Origin: Luteimonas saliphila
GTDB lineage: Bacteria > Pseudomonadota > Gammaproteobacteria > Xanthomonadales > Xanthomonadaceae
Assembly (NCBI RefSeq): GCF_016774335.1
Contig: NZ_JAETWA010000045.1
Location: 62,001-126,000 of the forward strand
Direction: 5' to 3'
Length of the DNA: 64,000 nucleotides
Shown here one piece after another: positions 19,514-29,555 of the stretch. Each line of letters begins with the position of its first letter. Position 1 is the first letter of the stretch. The translations under genes and the position numbers were made by a program. The notes under the pieces are model-generated. The model saw only the letters and a program-made list of their open reading frames with translations, was not told the DNA's origin and ran no database searches.

Positions 19514-19626
19514 GATCGTTCCAGCGTCCGGTCCGGGCGGCGCAATGCGCGTGCGCGCGGAGCGGGCGGTGTGCCGGTGTCCCGAGGTGCGCTGGCCTCC
19601 GTCAGGAAGGCCGCGCCCGGCGCGCC

Positions 19627-19860
19627 TCACTGGACCTGCATGACATCCTCGAGCCGCTCCAGCAGTTCGCGCGGACCCAGCTCGAACAGCGCATAGGCAT
19701 CTGAGAATTCGAGCGGGTCGGTGAGGACCCCGCCGGTCGCCGGATGGTCGCTCAGGGGCACGTAGACGCTGAGGTCCGACGCGCCGATGCGCGGGGGCAG
19801 GGGACCAGGGCAATCCCTGGTGACCCCGTGCCACGGTCCGCCCAAGAAGGTCACGTGCAT
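19627..19860 (-). CDS. small conserved-looking protein, unknown function
   Basis: A 77-residue protein beginning MHVTFLGGPWHGVTRDC, an opening shared by small hypothetical proteins (xxLxGGPxxG) found in phages and bacteria. It has no signal peptide or membrane helix, and it ends in an acidic helix (LGPRELLERLEDVMQVQ). GGGAG lies 8 bp before the ATG, which supports expression. I cannot assign a function. It stands alone between the tRNA-Ser gene and a poorly coding stretch. Confidence 0.6.
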   Translation of the reverse strand: MHVTFLGGPWHGVTRDCPGPLPPRIGASDLSVYVPLSDHPATGGVLTDPLEFSDAYALFELGPRELLERLEDVMQVQ

Positions 19861-20202
19861 GTCGGTCGCTCCCAGCCTGGAAACACGCTAGACAGACAGG
19901 CGTGATGGAGGCGTCTTCGGCCAGCCGCCAACCCCTGGCAGCCGCACCGCTGACGCCATCTTCCCACGCCTGGCGTACCGTTCGCCCCGTGCAGATCTGC
20001 AGAATGGCCATGACGGACCGAAGGACAGCGCTACCGGCGCGCCGACGCATCGGCAATCGGGATGTGCAGGAACGGGGCGCGCAAGCCGCCGCACTGCGCT
20101 TGCAGGCGGTCGCAGGCATGGCGGCAGAAGGGCGCGTCGCTGACGGCTCGCCGGCGTCCGAGCGGGGTCTGGGCAGCGCCCGGATGGCGGATCGCGATCG
20201 CG
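19861..20202. other. 342-bp stretch with no supported gene
   Basis: Both strands were read. Open frames exist because of high G+C but show no family motif, no good ribosome binding site and no start in a sensible place. It holds the upstream region of the DNA glycosylase gene and the promoter of the small minus-strand gene. Confidence 0.6.
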
Positions 20203-20829
20203 ATGGCTGATCGCGAGCCGTTGCCGCGCAGCTTCTACCTGCGCCATCCGGCGATCGTCGCGCCGGAGCTGCTGAACAAGATCCTCGTGCGTGCGGACGG
20301 TCGCGCCGGTCGCATCGTGGAGGTCGAGGCCTACGCCGGCAGCGAGGACCCGGCGGCGCACTCGCATCGCGGCCCGACCGCGCGCAACGCCAGCATGTTC
20401 GGGCCGGGCGGGCATCTGTATGTGTACCTGAACTACGGCATCCACTGGTGCGCGAACGCGGTCTGCGGCGAGGCGGGCGAAGGCCACGGGATCCTGCTGC
20501 GGGCGATCGAACCTCTCGCCGGGCTCCACCTGATGCGGCATGCGCGGGGGAAGCCGGCCAGGGACCGGGATATCGGGTCCGGCCCGGGCCGGCTCGGTCA
20601 GGCGATGGGCATCACCCGGGCGCTCGATGGCGCCGATCTCGTGACCGGGGAAGCGGGGCTGTGGATCGTGTCCGATGGCGTACCGCCACCGGAGTTCCCC
20701 GTGGTCGGCCCCCGCGTGGGTATCAGCCAAGCCGTCGAGTTGCCATGGCGCTGGTCGGTGCCCGCGAACCCGCACGTGTCGAAGGGTCGGCCCCGGCCCG
20801 GAGCGGGTCCCCGGCGTTCGCCGCGATGA
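20203..20829 (+). CDS. mpg: 3-methyladenine DNA glycosylase, AAG/MPG family
   Basis: A 208-residue base-excision repair enzyme that removes alkylated purines. Seen: RHPAIVAPELLNKILVR, the active-site IVEVEAYAGSEDPAAHS (Glu-Tyr), FGPGGHLYVYLNYGIHWCAN (the intercalating Tyr region), AIEPLAG, and GPGRLGQAMGI near the end. Length and order match bacterial AAG proteins. The ATG at 20203 (MADREPLPRSFYLRH) opens directly into the domain; no clear Shine-Dalgarno is visible. The basic C-terminal tail (KGRPRPGAGPRRSPR) is not part of the fold. Confidence 0.94.
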   Translation: MADREPLPRSFYLRHPAIVAPELLNKILVRADGRAGRIVEVEAYAGSEDPAAHSHRGPTARNASMFGPGGHLYVYLNYGIHWCANAVCGEAGEGHGILLRAIEPLAGLHLMRHARGKPARDRDIGSGPGRLGQAMGITRALDGADLVTGEAGLWIVSDGVPPPEFPVVGPRVGISQAVELPWRWSVPANPHVSKGRPRPGAGPRRSPR

Positions 20830-21034
20830 GCGCCGGTCGCGTCATGGTCCCGGCCCGTGGATCCGCCGGGATCGCGCACCGTGTCGCGATGACGGCCCGG
20901 ATATAGCATTCTGAGGGCTCTTCCGAACGGACCCCGAGGCCTGCAGGAAGCCCGTTCCGATCGATTCGCCGGCGACCTCCGGCGTGATCGCCGCCGTCGG
21001 ACGAACCGCACAATCCGGCGCAAGGCGACTCCAC

Positions 21035-21352
21035 GTGAAGACATTCGGCCTGTTCCTCATCACCGCGCTGGCCGAGATCATCGGCTGCTATCTGCCGTAC
21101 CTGTGGCTGAAGCAGGGACGGTCGGCCTGGCTGCTGTTGCCGGCGGCGCTGTGCCTGGCGGCGTTCGTGTGGCTGCTCACGCTCCACGGCACCGCCGCCG
21201 GGCGGGTCTACGCCGCCTACGGTGGCGTGTACGTCGCCGCCGCGCTCGCGTGGCTGTGGGCGGTGGACGGGATCCGCCCCACGCCCTGGGATGTCGCCGG
21301 AGTGGCGGTGGCGCTGCTGGGCATGGGCATCATCATGTTCCAGCCGCGATGA
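21035..21352 (+). CDS. YnfA/UPF0060 family small membrane protein
   Basis: A 105-residue protein with four predicted helices, started by GTG ([20 protein letters not shown]). Family hallmarks: [33 protein letters not shown] and [17 protein letters not shown]. The fold is like small-multidrug-resistance transporters, but transport has not been shown for the family in general. Its stop overlaps the next start (ATGA), so it is translated together with a TauE/SafE permease. Confidence 0.93.
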   Translation: MKTFGLFLITALAEIIGCYLPYLWLKQGRSAWLLLPAALCLAAFVWLLTLHGTAAGRVYAAYGGVYVAAALAWLWAVDGIRPTPWDVAGVAVALLGMGIIMFQPR

Positions 21353-22086
21353 TCGCGGCGGACGCCGCCTGGTGGCTGATCGCCGGGGTCGCGCTGGTCG
21401 CGCTGCTCTATTCGTCGGTAGGCCATGCGGGCGCTTCCGGCTACATCGCGGTGATGTCGCTGCTGGGGCTGGCACCGGAACAGATCCGGCCCGCCGCCCT
21501 CGTGCTCAATATCCTGGTCGCGTCGATCGCGACCTGGCAGTTCCGTCGTGCCGGGCATTTTTCCTGGCTGCTGTTCTGGCCGTTCGCGCTACTGGCGGTG
21601 CCGCTGGCCTTCGTCGGCGGTTCCCTCGATCTGCCGACAAGGCTGTTCAGCCTCCTGGTCGGCGTGGTGCTGCTGGCCTCGGCCGCACAATTGCTCTTGC
21701 GGCCACCGCGCGAGGGCGCCACCGGCGTGCCCGGAAAGCCGGTCGCGCTCGCAGCGGGCGCGGGACTCGGGCTGCTGGCGGGCCTGACCGGCACCGGTGG
21801 CGGGATCTTCCTCACCCCGCTGCTGATCTTCATGCGCTGGGCGCGCGCGGGCACCGCAGCGGGCGTGTCGGCACCCTTCATCCTGCTCAACTCGGTCGCG
21901 GGGCTGGGCGGCAACCTCAGCGCCACGCAGTCGCTGCCGGGCTTCGTCCTGCCGCTGGTGCCGGCGGTGCTCATCGGCGGCTACGTCGGCTCGCACCTGG
22001 GCAGCCACCGGTTGCCGCACATCGCGATCAAGCGCCTGCTGGCGGTGGTGCTGGCGATCGCCGGCGCCAAGCTGCTGTTCGCCTGA
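21349..22086 (+). CDS. sulfite exporter TauE/SafE family permease
   Basis: A 245-residue inner-membrane protein with about seven to eight helices and the duplicated TauE motif. Seen: [20 protein letters not shown] in the first half and [20 protein letters not shown] in the second, plus [20 protein letters not shown]. Family members export sulfite, sulfoacetate or other organosulfonates; the substrate here is unknown. ATGA overlap with the UPF0060 gene points to a two-gene operon. Confidence 0.92.
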   Translation: MIAADAAWWLIAGVALVALLYSSVGHAGASGYIAVMSLLGLAPEQIRPAALVLNILVASIATWQFRRAGHFSWLLFWPFALLAVPLAFVGGSLDLPTRLFSLLVGVVLLASAAQLLLRPPREGATGVPGKPVALAAGAGLGLLAGLTGTGGGIFLTPLLIFMRWARAGTAAGVSAPFILLNSVAGLGGNLSATQSLPGFVLPLVPAVLIGGYVGSHLGSHRLPHIAIKRLLAVVLAIAGAKLLFA

Positions 22087-22151
22087 GGACGCCGCGACCG
22101 GCCCGACGGGCGTTCTGTCGCAGGACGGGCCGGGAAGGCCGTGCGGCCCGC

Positions 22152-22616
22152 TCAGTCCACGTCGATGTCGAAGTGGAGCACGTCCTCGCGCACGCCGAGT
22201 TTCGTGTACAGCGCAACCGCGGGCGCATCCGGCGGATCGGCCTGCACGTAGATCATCCAGGCGCCGCGTTCGCGCGCGACCTCGCGCAGCTCGGCGATCA
22301 ACGCGGTGGCGATGCCGCGGCGGCGATGCGCGGCATCGACCGCCAGGTCGTAGATGTAGATCTCGCTGCGCGCCTGTTCGAACTTCGGCAGTTCGTAGGC
22401 CGCCAGTCCGCCGACCACCTCGCCGCCCGCGACGGCCGCGATCGCGACGAACTGGCGACCCTCCAGCAGCGAGCGCAGATAGGCGTCGTCGGGCTGCGCG
22501 GTAGTGTAGGTGGCGCGATCCTCGAAGGCCTCGCCCATCATCGCCGTCGTCTCGCGAAGCGTGGCGACGTCGTCTCCGCCCAGGCGCCGGATGCGGAATG
22601 GTTCGTGCGTTGTCAT
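22152..22616 (-). CDS. AAC(3)-I-like aminoglycoside N-acetyltransferase (GNAT)
   Basis: A 154-residue GNAT protein of the same length as AAC(3)-I enzymes, which acetylate the 3-amino group of gentamicin-type aminoglycosides. From memory of AAC(3)-Ia, several blocks match closely: FEDRATYTTAQPDDAYLRSL, LPKFEQARSEIYIYDLAVD, the acetyl-CoA loop HRRRGIATALI, MIYVQADPPD and VALYTKLGVREDVLHFDID. The gene has chromosomal base composition and no integron, att site or mobile gene nearby, so it looks like a resident homologue; resistance activity is not proven. The start MTTHEPFRIRRLG lies 177 bp from the divergent response regulator. Confidence 0.9.
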   Translation of the reverse strand: MTTHEPFRIRRLGGDDVATLRETTAMMGEAFEDRATYTTAQPDDAYLRSLLEGRQFVAIAAVAGGEVVGGLAAYELPKFEQARSEIYIYDLAVDAAHRRRGIATALIAELREVARERGAWMIYVQADPPDAPAVALYTKLGVREDVLHFDIDVD

Positions 22617-22793
22617 CGGTTCTGTCCGAGCTTGCGGGATGCGGACGTGGATGTGGCCGAAGTGTCGTTCATCGGGTCCGCCACGCACAGCTGCGCGCAC
22701 CTGCGCCCCCGTGCGGCGCGGGCATCGGCTTGCACATGCACGGCGCATGGCGCTAGCCTCCGGGTCAGGGGACGTACCACGAGGAAAACAGGG

Positions 22794-23438
22794 ATGACGA
22801 TCCGGGTGTTCATGGTCGACGACCATGCGCTGGTCCGCGCGGGAATGCGCATGATACTTTCGGGTGAAACCGACATCGAGGTGGTGGGCGAAGCGGAGAG
22901 CGGCGAGAGCGCACTGCCGCAGATCCGCAAGCTCAAACCGGACGTGGTGCTGTGCGACCTGCACCTTCCGGGCGTGAGCGGCCTGGAAGTGACCGAACGC
23001 GTGGTCAAGGGCCGGCACGCGAAGGTGATCGTAGTCTCGGTGCTGGAAGACGGGCCGATGCCGCGAAAGCTGATCGAGGCCGGCGCATCGGGCTACGTCG
23101 GCAAGGGCGGCGATTCGGCCGAGCTGTTGCGCGCGGTTCGCGACGTCGCCCGCGGCAAGCGCTACCTGGCCAGTGGCATCGCGCAGAAGCTGGCGCTGTC
23201 CGGATTGCTCGGGGGTGGTTCACCGTTCGACGAACTGTCGCCGCGCGAGCTGGAGATCGCGATGCTGCTGGTGCAGGGGTTGCGCCAGGAGGAGATCGCG
23301 AAGAAGCTCAGCCTCAGCCCGAAGACGGTCAATACGCACAAGTCGCGCTTGTTCCTGAAGCTGCAGATCGAGGACAACATCGCGCTGGCGCGACTGGCCA
23401 GCCAGTACGGGCTGATCGATCCGTCGCAGGTGCTGTAG
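22794..23438 (+). CDS. gacA: GacA/UvrY-type response regulator
   Basis: A 214-residue two-component regulator. Receiver domain 1-120: acidic pocket Asp9-Asp10, phospho-acceptor Asp55 in VVLCDLHLPG. LuxR-type helix-turn-helix at about 147-205 (ELSPRELEIAMLLVQGL, KKLSLSPKTVNTHKSRLFLK). The spacing and the SPFDELSPRE junction match GacA/UvrY, which respond to the GacS/BarA kinase and drive small RNAs that sequester CsrA/RsmA. The kinase gene is not here, which is usual. An AGGA element precedes the ATG, and TTGCAC near 22730 may be a -35. Confidence 0.88.
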   Translation: MTIRVFMVDDHALVRAGMRMILSGETDIEVVGEAESGESALPQIRKLKPDVVLCDLHLPGVSGLEVTERVVKGRHAKVIVVSVLEDGPMPRKLIEAGASGYVGKGGDSAELLRAVRDVARGKRYLASGIAQKLALSGLLGGGSPFDELSPRELEIAMLLVQGLRQEEIAKKLSLSPKTVNTHKSRLFLKLQIEDNIALARLASQYGLIDPSQVL

Positions 23439-23680
23439 GCGCTGCCGTCGCAGCTGCGGGCGCGGCGCTGTGCGAGCGTGGCGACGGCGCAGGCGCGATG
23501 CCACGGCGGAGCTCGCGAAGGCAGATGCGGCGATGCGCGATGGCGGGTGGTTCCCAGCTCGCGGGTCAAGCGACGCGCGGAAGGCCCTGAAACGCCGGGC
23601 CGCGATACCGGACGCCCGTCACGGGAGCCCGGCGCAGTGTGCGGTTGCGGGCGCGCAGGCGTGTCGATCGCAGCGTGATC

Positions 23681-23715
23681 GGGCCGGGTCCACCGCCATC
23701 GGCGGAACCCGGCCC
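23681..23715. terminator. large GC hairpin between gacA and rne
   Basis: Arms GGGCCGGGT.ACCGCC and GGCGG..CCCGGCCC pair with small internal mismatches and a 3-base loop, 10 bp past the rne stop and 243 bp past gacA. No T-run; it is probably the 3' end structure of the rne transcript. The remaining 240 bp of this gap hold nothing I recognise. Confidence 0.5.
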
Positions 23716-23724
23716 TGTGCTGCG

Positions 23725-26700
23725 TCAGGCGCTGCGGGTCGTGGCGCCTTCGTCGCCGGTGTCGTCCCGCTCATCGTTGGCGCTGTCCACCACGTCGACC
23801 GCTTCCACCGCGTCCGCTGCCACGGCAGCGGGCGAGGCGTCCTGTTGCGCCACCTGCGGTGCCGACGCAGGCGGATCGAACAAGCCGGGCGCGACATCGG
23901 CGGGTGGTTGCGGCGCGGTCGCCGCGGCGTCCACGGCTTCCGGCGCTGCGGGTTCGACGTGTGCGACGGTTTCGGCCGCAGCACGCGTTTCGGCGATCAC
24001 GGGATCCGCTGATACCGGTTGCGGCGCGGCTGCGTCCGGGATTGCCTCGTCGACGGGGGGTGCGGCTCCGGCCTCCACGTGATCGGGCGGCCCCGGGTTC
24101 GCGGACGCCTCTACCGGAGCCGGCCCGGTTGCGACATCCGTCACCGCCCGCGCCGCGGCATCCACCGCGTTGTCGGCCGGCTCCGCTTCGGCGAAGACCG
24201 CCTGCGGGCGTTCGGCTGTCCGGTCGGTCACGCCTGTCGTCGCGGAGCTGGCCACGTGCCCCGCGCCGGTCGACGCCGCGGCAGGTTCGCGGACGCGCCC
24301 GGGCGCCACCGGTGCGGGCGCGGCCGTGGCCGGTTCGTCGAACTCGAACTCGGGCTGGGTGCGCTGCGCGAGAACCTTCGCGACGGCATCGCCCTCGTCG
24401 TTGTCGTCCTCGGCGTCCATGTCGGAGTCGTCCAGGCCGTCGGCGGAAAGGCCCGCAGACGTCTCGCCGGCACCGCGACGGCGACGGCGTCCGCCACGGC
24501 GACCGCGGCGGCGGCGACCACCGGCCGCGGCGTCGTCTCCGCCTGCGGTGGCGCCGGAGGCCTCGTCGGCGCCAGCGCCGGCAGTCGTCGGGTGCGTGGC
24601 GAGCGCGTCGTCCTGTGTCGCCTCCGCGACGGAGAGGGGCGCCTGGACCGCGGCGGCGGCGATGGCGGGTACTTTCGCGACCTCGGTTTCGGCCACGGGC
24701 GCCTGCGTCTGCACCGTCGTCTCTTCCGGTTCGGATGGCTTGGGCTGGGTCGCCTTCTGTGCCTGCCTGGGTTTCTTCTGCGGCGGCGGCTGAGCGGTCT
24801 GCTGTCCGGGCTGCGATGTCGGCTGCCGGGCCTGCTGGCCGCGCGCCTGCTGGCCCTGGCGCGGCTCCTTCTGTGCCTGCGCGGCCGGCTGCGCCGCGCC
24901 GTCGCGTCGGGAGGGCTTGCCGTTGCGCTCGCGGCGTGCGCCGCCGCTGCGATCACTGCGATCGCTGCGTTCATTGCGTTCGCCACGGGCAGTGCGCTCG
25001 CCGCGCTGTTGCGGGGTGGTTTGCGGGGCCGGGGCGGGAGTGCTCGCCGGCTCGCCACCGAGAATCCGCCTGACCCAGCCGAACAGCCCACCGCCGGCGG
25101 CGACGGGCGCGGCTACCGGCACCGGCACAGGGGCGGGCGGCGGCGCGACGGGTTCCGGCTGCGCTTCGCGGATCGGCGCGGGTTGCGCCGGCCGCACGTT
25201 GGTGACCGCGGGCGGGGGCACGTTGAGGTTGTTCTTGGTCAGCGCGATCGTCGCCACCCGGCGTGGCGTGCCGCGCTGGTAGCTCGGGCGGCTGGACTCT
25301 TCGCCCAGCTCGTTCTCGCGCAGGCGCGTGACTTCGTAGTGCGGCGTGTGCAGTTGTTCGTCGGCGACGATCACGATCGGCGCGTCGTGGCGCTTCTCGA
25401 TCTCGGCCAGCGCGCCGCGCTTCTCGTTGAGCAGGAAGTTGGCGATCTCCACCGGCGCCTGCACCAGCACCTGGCCGGTGTTGTCCTTCATCGCGTGCTC
25501 TTCGGCGACGCGGATGATCGACAGGCTCAGCGACTCGACGCTGCGCATGCGGCCGTGGCCCTCGCAGCGCGGGCAGACGATCTGGCTGGATTCGCCCAGG
25601 CTCGCGCGCAGGCGCTGGCGGCTCATCTCCAGCAGGCCGAACTTGGAGATCCGGCCCAGCTGCACACGCGCGCGGTCGTACTTGAGCGCGTTCTGCAGCT
25701 TGTTCTCGACTTCGCGCTGGTGCTTGCCCGAGTCCATGTCGATGAAGTCGATCACCACCAGTCCGCCGAGGTCGCGCAGGCGCATCTGCCGCGCGACTTC
25801 CTCGGCCGCCTCGAGGTTGGTGTTGAACGCCGTCTCCTCGATGTCGCCGCCCTTGGTGGCGCGCGCGGAGTTGACGTCGATCGCGGTCAGGGCTTCGGTC
25901 TGGTCGATCACCAGGGCGCCGCCGGAGGGCAGGCGCACGGTGCGCTCGTAGGCCGCCTCGATCTGCGATTCGATCTGGTAGCGGTTGAACAGCGGGACGT
26001 CGTCGGTGTAGTGCTTGAGCTTGCGCAGGTTGTGCGGCATCACCTGCTCGACGAAGTCGCGCGCCTCTGCGTACATCTCCGGGGTGTCGACCAGGATCTC
26101 GCCGATGTCGGCGCGCATGTAGTCGCGCAGCGCGCGGGTGATCAGGCGCGATTCCTGGTAGATCAGGAACGGCGAGGGCTTGCTCAGCGCGGCCTCGGCG
26201 ATCGCGCGCCAGATCGAGAGCAGGTAGTCCAGGTCCCACTGCAGCTCTTCGGCGTCGCGGCCGACGCCGGCGGTGCGGATGATCACGCCCATCTCGTCGG
26301 GGATCTGCAGCGCGTCCATCGCCTTCTTCAGCTCGGCGCGGTCGTCGCCCTCGATCCGGCGCGAGACGCCGCCTGCTGTGGGCGAGTTCGGCATCAGCAC
26401 CATGTAGCGGCCGGCCAGCGAGATGAACGTGGTCAGGGCGGCGCCCTTGTTGCCGCGCTCTTCCTTGTCGACCTGGACCACGACCTCCTGGCCTTCGCGC
26501 AGGAGTTCCTTGATGTTGCCGGAGCGGTGGTCGGCGCCGGCCTGGAAGTAGTCGCGGGAGATTTCCTTCAGCGGCAGGAAGCCGTGGCGCTCCGAGCCGT
26601 ATTCGACGAAGGCCGCCTCGAGGGACGGTTCGAGCCGGGTGATGCGGCCCTTGTAGATGTTGGACTTCTTCTGTTCGCGGGACGGCTGTTCGATGTCGAT

Positions 26701-26778
26701 GTCGTACAGGGACTGGCCGTCGACGATGGCCACGCGCAGTTCTTCGGCCTGCGTGGCGTTGATGAGCATTCGCTTCAT
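23725..26778 (-). CDS. rne: ribonuclease E
   Basis: A 1017-residue essential endoribonuclease that starts mRNA decay and matures rRNA and tRNA. N-terminal half (1-520): RNase H-like and S1 regions ([20 protein letters not shown]), catalytic Asp301 ([13 protein letters not shown]) and Asp344 (VVIDFIDM), and the zinc-link Cys402/Cys405 (CPRCEGHG). The C-terminal half is unstructured: an Arg-rich RNA-binding stretch (around 600-650, repeats of RGER/RSDRS), a Gln/Pro/Lys-rich stretch, a second basic block ([14 protein letters not shown]), then a long acidic Ala/Pro tail, serving as degradosome scaffold. It diverges from rluC, as in E. coli. Confidence 0.97.
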   Translation of the reverse strand: MKRMLINATQAEELRVAIVDGQSLYDIDIEQPSREQKKSNIYKGRITRLEPSLEAAFVEYGSERHGFLPLKEISRDYFQAGADHRSGNIKELLREGQEVVVQVDKEERGNKGAALTTFISLAGRYMVLMPNSPTAGGVSRRIEGDDRAELKKAMDALQIPDEMGVIIRTAGVGRDAEELQWDLDYLLSIWRAIAEAALSKPSPFLIYQESRLITRALRDYMRADIGEILVDTPEMYAEARDFVEQVMPHNLRKLKHYTDDVPLFNRYQIESQIEAAYERTVRLPSGGALVIDQTEALTAIDVNSARATKGGDIEETAFNTNLEAAEEVARQMRLRDLGGLVVIDFIDMDSGKHQREVENKLQNALKYDRARVQLGRISKFGLLEMSRQRLRASLGESSQIVCPRCEGHGRMRSVESLSLSIIRVAEEHAMKDNTGQVLVQAPVEIANFLLNEKRGALAEIEKRHDAPIVIVADEQLHTPHYEVTRLRENELGEESSRPSYQRGTPRRVATIALTKNNLNVPPPAVTNVRPAQPAPIREAQPEPVAPPPAPVPVPVAAPVAAGGGLFGWVRRILGGEPASTPAPAPQTTPQQRGERTARGERNERSDRSDRSGGARRERNGKPSRRDGAAQPAAQAQKEPRQGQQARGQQARQPTSQPGQQTAQPPPQKKPRQAQKATQPKPSEPEETTVQTQAPVAETEVAKVPAIAAAAVQAPLSVAEATQDDALATHPTTAGAGADEASGATAGGDDAAAGGRRRRGRRGGRRRRRGAGETSAGLSADGLDDSDMDAEDDNDEGDAVAKVLAQRTQPEFEFDEPATAAPAPVAPGRVREPAAASTGAGHVASSATTGVTDRTAERPQAVFAEAEPADNAVDAAARAVTDVATGPAPVEASANPGPPDHVEAGAAPPVDEAIPDAAAPQPVSADPVIAETRAAAETVAHVEPAAPEAVDAAATAPQPPADVAPGLFDPPASAPQVAQQDASPAAVAADAVEAVDVVDSANDERDDTGDEGATTRSA

Positions 26779-27216
26779 GGTTGCATTCCTTGCGCTGCCC
26801 GCTGTCCCGTGCCTTGTTCAGGCAAGCGGGAGCAGACGCGCGGAACGCCGGGGCGTTTCGCCTGGAGCTTCGGTTGGCCGCCAGCCGCGCAAGCGCAGCG
26901 GCGATCCCGGGTTTCCAGCGCTACGACACCACGGCGGACCGCGGGAGCGCTTCAATTCAAAAAAGTGTTGCAGGGCCGGCGGCTAACTCGGGACGGCCTT
27001 TCGGGCCGGCTCTCGCGCCGCGCGGGACATGTTCAGCACCGCTGCCTTCGCACCGGGCGATGTCCGGGACTGCCGCCCAGCCGCTAACATGGCCGCCCCG
27101 GGGGCGGTGGTCGCGCACTCGACGGGTCTCGCGGAAGGCGGGCTTTCGGCCCGGGAATCTTCCAGCGAAATCAGCACCTTATCTCGCCCGCCGAGTGTAT
27201 CAGATAAAGCAGGACA
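26779..27216. promoter_or_regulatory. rne-rluC divergent region with long rne leader
   Basis: A 438-bp gap between divergent rne and rluC. In enteric bacteria rne has a roughly 360-base leader whose hairpins let RNase E control its own mRNA; the size here would fit such a leader. An AAGGA lies before the rne ATG. A local A-rich patch (TTCAATTCAAAAAAGTG, near 26950) contrasts with the GC-rich surroundings. No small gene or good sigma-70 promoter could be fixed by eye. Confidence 0.55.
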
Positions 27217-28179
27217 ATGAACGAGACCCGGTCCCAACCCGCCCCGGCCGGCGGCGTCCGCACCGTCCAGGTGGATGCAGAGCGTGCCGGACAGCGGCTC
27301 GACAATTTCCTCCTGTCCCAGCTCAAGGGGGCGCCGAAGTCGCTGGTCTACAAGATCGTGCGCAGCGGACAGGTGCGGGTGAACGGTGGCCGGGCCAAGC
27401 CGGAGACACGGCTGCAGGACGGCGATCAGGTGCGGATCCCGCCGGTGCGTCTCGCCGAAGCCGGAGACCGGGGTGTGCCGGCGAAGGGGCTGCTGGCGGC
27501 GATGGCGGCCAGCATCGTGTACGAGGACGCGCGCCTGCTGGCGATCAGCAAGCCGTCCGGGATCGCCAGCCACGGCGGCAGCGGGATCAGCTTCGGCGTG
27601 ATCGAGACCCTGCGCGCGCTGCGCCCGGGCGAGCCGCTGGAACTCGTGCACCGGCTGGACCGGGACACCTCCGGGCTGATGGTGGTCGCGAAGAAGCGTT
27701 CGGCGCTGCGCGAACTGCAGGCGCTGATGCGGGAGGAGGGCGGCATCGCCAAGCGCTACCTCGCCCTGCTGGCCGGCAGGATGCCCGACGGGGCGATGAG
27801 CGTGGACGCGCCGCTGCACATCGGCCTGCGCCAGGGCGGCGAACGCCACGTGCAGGTGCATGCGGACGGCAAGCCTTCGCTGAGCCACTTCCGCGTGCTC
27901 GAGCGCCGCGGCGGGCATTCCTACTGCGAGGTGCGGATCGAGACCGGCCGCACCCACCAGATCCGCGTGCATGCGCAACACATCGGCCATCCGGTGGCCG
28001 GCGACGACAAGTACGGCACAGTCGAGGTCAACCAGCGCCTGCGCGACCAGGCGGGCCTGAAGCGGCTCTTCCTGCACGCCGCCTCGCTCGAATTCGCGCT
28101 CGACGGCGGCAAGGCTCCCTACGTGCTCGGCGCGCCGCTGGCGCGGGAGCTGGTCGAGGTGCTGGACCGGCTGGGGTAG
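27217..28179 (+). CDS. rluC: 23S rRNA pseudouridine(955/2504/2580) synthase RluC
   Basis: A 320-residue enzyme: an S4 RNA-binding domain at about 19-75 (GQRLDNFLLSQL, SGQVRVNGGRAKP) and an RsuA/RluA catalytic domain with HRLDRDTSGLMVV, where Asp150 is the catalytic residue. The C-terminal GRTHQIRVHAQHIGHPV is a family signature. It modifies three uridines around the peptidyl-transferase centre. GCAGGA stands before the ATG. Its place next to a divergent rne is conserved in gammaproteobacteria. Confidence 0.96.
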   Translation: MNETRSQPAPAGGVRTVQVDAERAGQRLDNFLLSQLKGAPKSLVYKIVRSGQVRVNGGRAKPETRLQDGDQVRIPPVRLAEAGDRGVPAKGLLAAMAASIVYEDARLLAISKPSGIASHGGSGISFGVIETLRALRPGEPLELVHRLDRDTSGLMVVAKKRSALRELQALMREEGGIAKRYLALLAGRMPDGAMSVDAPLHIGLRQGGERHVQVHADGKPSLSHFRVLERRGGHSYCEVRIETGRTHQIRVHAQHIGHPVAGDDKYGTVEVNQRLRDQAGLKRLFLHAASLEFALDGGKAPYVLGAPLARELVEVLDRLG

Positions 28180-28191
28180 CTTCCGCGCGCG

Positions 28192-29091
28192 TCATTCCAC
28201 CGGCCGGCCGTAGGTCTCGGCCATCATTTTCCTGTAGTCGTCCATCGGTGGCAGGCCGGCCGAACGACGGCGGGCGTCGAGCCCGGCCTCGTCCTCGGCC
28301 GGCCGCATGCGCATCATGCCGTCGTCGCCGGTGTGGAACTGCGTGCCGTAGCGTTGCCGCTTGCCCTGCGCGACCAGCACGCGGTCGGTGAGCAGCGCGA
28401 GATCCTGCGGGGCCGCCGACCCTTTCGCGACCGCGGCCTCCAGCAACGGCAGGACGGATGCCTGGAAGGCCGGGTCGTGGCCGGCATGCTGCGCGATCAT
28501 CCAGGCCGCGCGCGCGCCGTCGCGACCCACGAGGTCGCTGTCCGGCCATCCGGTTTCCGCGATGATCTGCCCGAGCCAGCGGGTGTTGTCCGCATCGACC
28601 GCTGCGACCGTCCGCCATGCCTCGTCAGCCGCCGAGTCTCCCTGCTTGTCCAGCGCGGCCGCCCGGGCTTCCTGGTCTCGCGCCGCGCGCCGCAACAGCT
28701 GCTCGCGCAGTGGGGCATCGATGCGCGCCACGCGCTGCGCCTCCAGTTCCTCCACCTCCGGGAGCAGTGCCTGCCAACCCGGCTGTGCGCGCAGCGCTTC
28801 CAGTCCGGGCCGCGAGCTCTCGCGCAACTCTTGCGGTGGAACCCGTCCGGCGGGCAACTGTCGCCGCAGGTACGCGAGGGCTTCCTCGAAGCGCCCCGCC
28901 CGCGAAAGGCACTCGGCCGCAAGCAGTTCGCCGCCGATCGCGACCGGCACGCCCGATGCCTCCACGGCCAGAAGCACGTCGGCGCATCGCGCGTAGTCGC
29001 CCGCCTCGTAAGCTTCCGACCCCGCCATGAAGGAGGGGGGTTGCGTCCAACTGGGTGCGACCGCCAGCAGCAGCCAGGCGGCGCGCCTCAC
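28192..29091 (-). CDS. exported DUF6624-like protein
   Basis: A 299-residue protein with a short signal sequence ([17 protein letters not shown]). A helical region follows ([20 protein letters not shown]), like a tetratricopeptide unit, and then a C-terminal domain with [43 protein letters not shown] and [16 protein letters not shown], the pattern of DUF6624 proteins. No enzyme activity is known to me. The GTG start overlaps the phhB stop (GTGA), which decides the start and shows translational coupling. Confidence 0.78.
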   Translation of the reverse strand: MRRAAWLLLAVAPSWTQPPSFMAGSEAYEAGDYARCADVLLAVEASGVPVAIGGELLAAECLSRAGRFEEALAYLRRQLPAGRVPPQELRESSRPGLEALRAQPGWQALLPEVEELEAQRVARIDAPLREQLLRRAARDQEARAAALDKQGDSAADEAWRTVAAVDADNTRWLGQIIAETGWPDSDLVGRDGARAAWMIAQHAGHDPAFQASVLPLLEAAVAKGSAAPQDLALLTDRVLVAQGKRQRYGTQFHTGDDGMMRMRPAEDEAGLDARRRSAGLPPMDDYRKMMAETYGRPVE

Positions 29092-29429
29092 GACGCCAGC
29101 GCGTCCGCCTTGGCTGCGCAGATGAAGTCGTTCTCGCTCAGGCCGCCGACATCGTGCGTGGAGAAGCGCACCACGCAGCGGTCGTAGTGCACGCCCAGGT
29201 CGGGATGATGGTCCTCGCGATGGGCGAGGTAGGCCAGCGCATTCACGAAAGCCATCGTCCGGTAGTAGTCCTCGAACGGGAAGGTCTTCGTCAGCGCGCG
29301 GCCGTTCTCGGCGAGCTCCCAGCCCGGGATCTCGGGCAGAAGTTCGCGGATGCGGGCTTCTCCAAGCCGGTGCTCGCCGCCGCGGCGCGGGAGGCAGTGG
29401 GCCTGGACGAGGGGGATCAGGTCCGACAT
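29088..29429 (-). CDS. phhB: 4a-hydroxytetrahydrobiopterin dehydratase (PCD/DCoH)
   Basis: A 113-residue pterin-4a-carbinolamine dehydratase. It regenerates the pterin cofactor after phenylalanine hydroxylase. Seen: [40 protein letters not shown] with the catalytic histidines, and [13 protein letters not shown]. No phenylalanine hydroxylase gene is in the window, so the cofactor-recycling role is from family knowledge; in some bacteria the protein supports Moco or other pathways. AGGAGA lies before the ATG. It precedes, and overlaps, the DUF6624-like gene. Confidence 0.95.
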   Translation of the reverse strand: MSDLIPLVQAHCLPRRGGEHRLGEARIRELLPEIPGWELAENGRALTKTFPFEDYYRTMAFVNALAYLAHREDHHPDLGVHYDRCVVRFSTHDVGGLSENDFICAAKADALAS

Positions 29430-29555
29430 GGCGCAATCTCCTGTGGCTGTTGGCGCCACGAATGAACGGATCGTGTGCGGGGGCGCCTGCCGCCGCGCGG
29501 GGTGCGGGCATCGCGCGGGGCTGGCCCTAGAATACGTCGAAACACGGACCCGACC

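Noticed and set aside
19426-20202. Integrative element at tRNA-Ser(UGA)
   Set aside because: tRNA-Ser genes are common integration sites and the DNA after it is poorly coding, but there is no integrase and I found no repeat of the tRNA 3' end downstream.
19902-20210. 102-codon frame before the DNA glycosylase
   Set aside because: Low-complexity composition, no ribosome binding site, no similarity I recognise, and it overlaps the glycosylase start in another frame.
22152-22616. Recently acquired integron cassette carrying aac(3)-I
   Set aside because: No attC-like end, no integrase, and base composition like the neighbours; a resident gene is more likely.
24019-27087. Reading frames of up to about 1020 codons on the plus strand opposite rne
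   Set aside because: They are long because of high G+C at third positions on the antisense strand; the minus strand encodes a complete RNase E and the opposite frames have no start context or known motifs.
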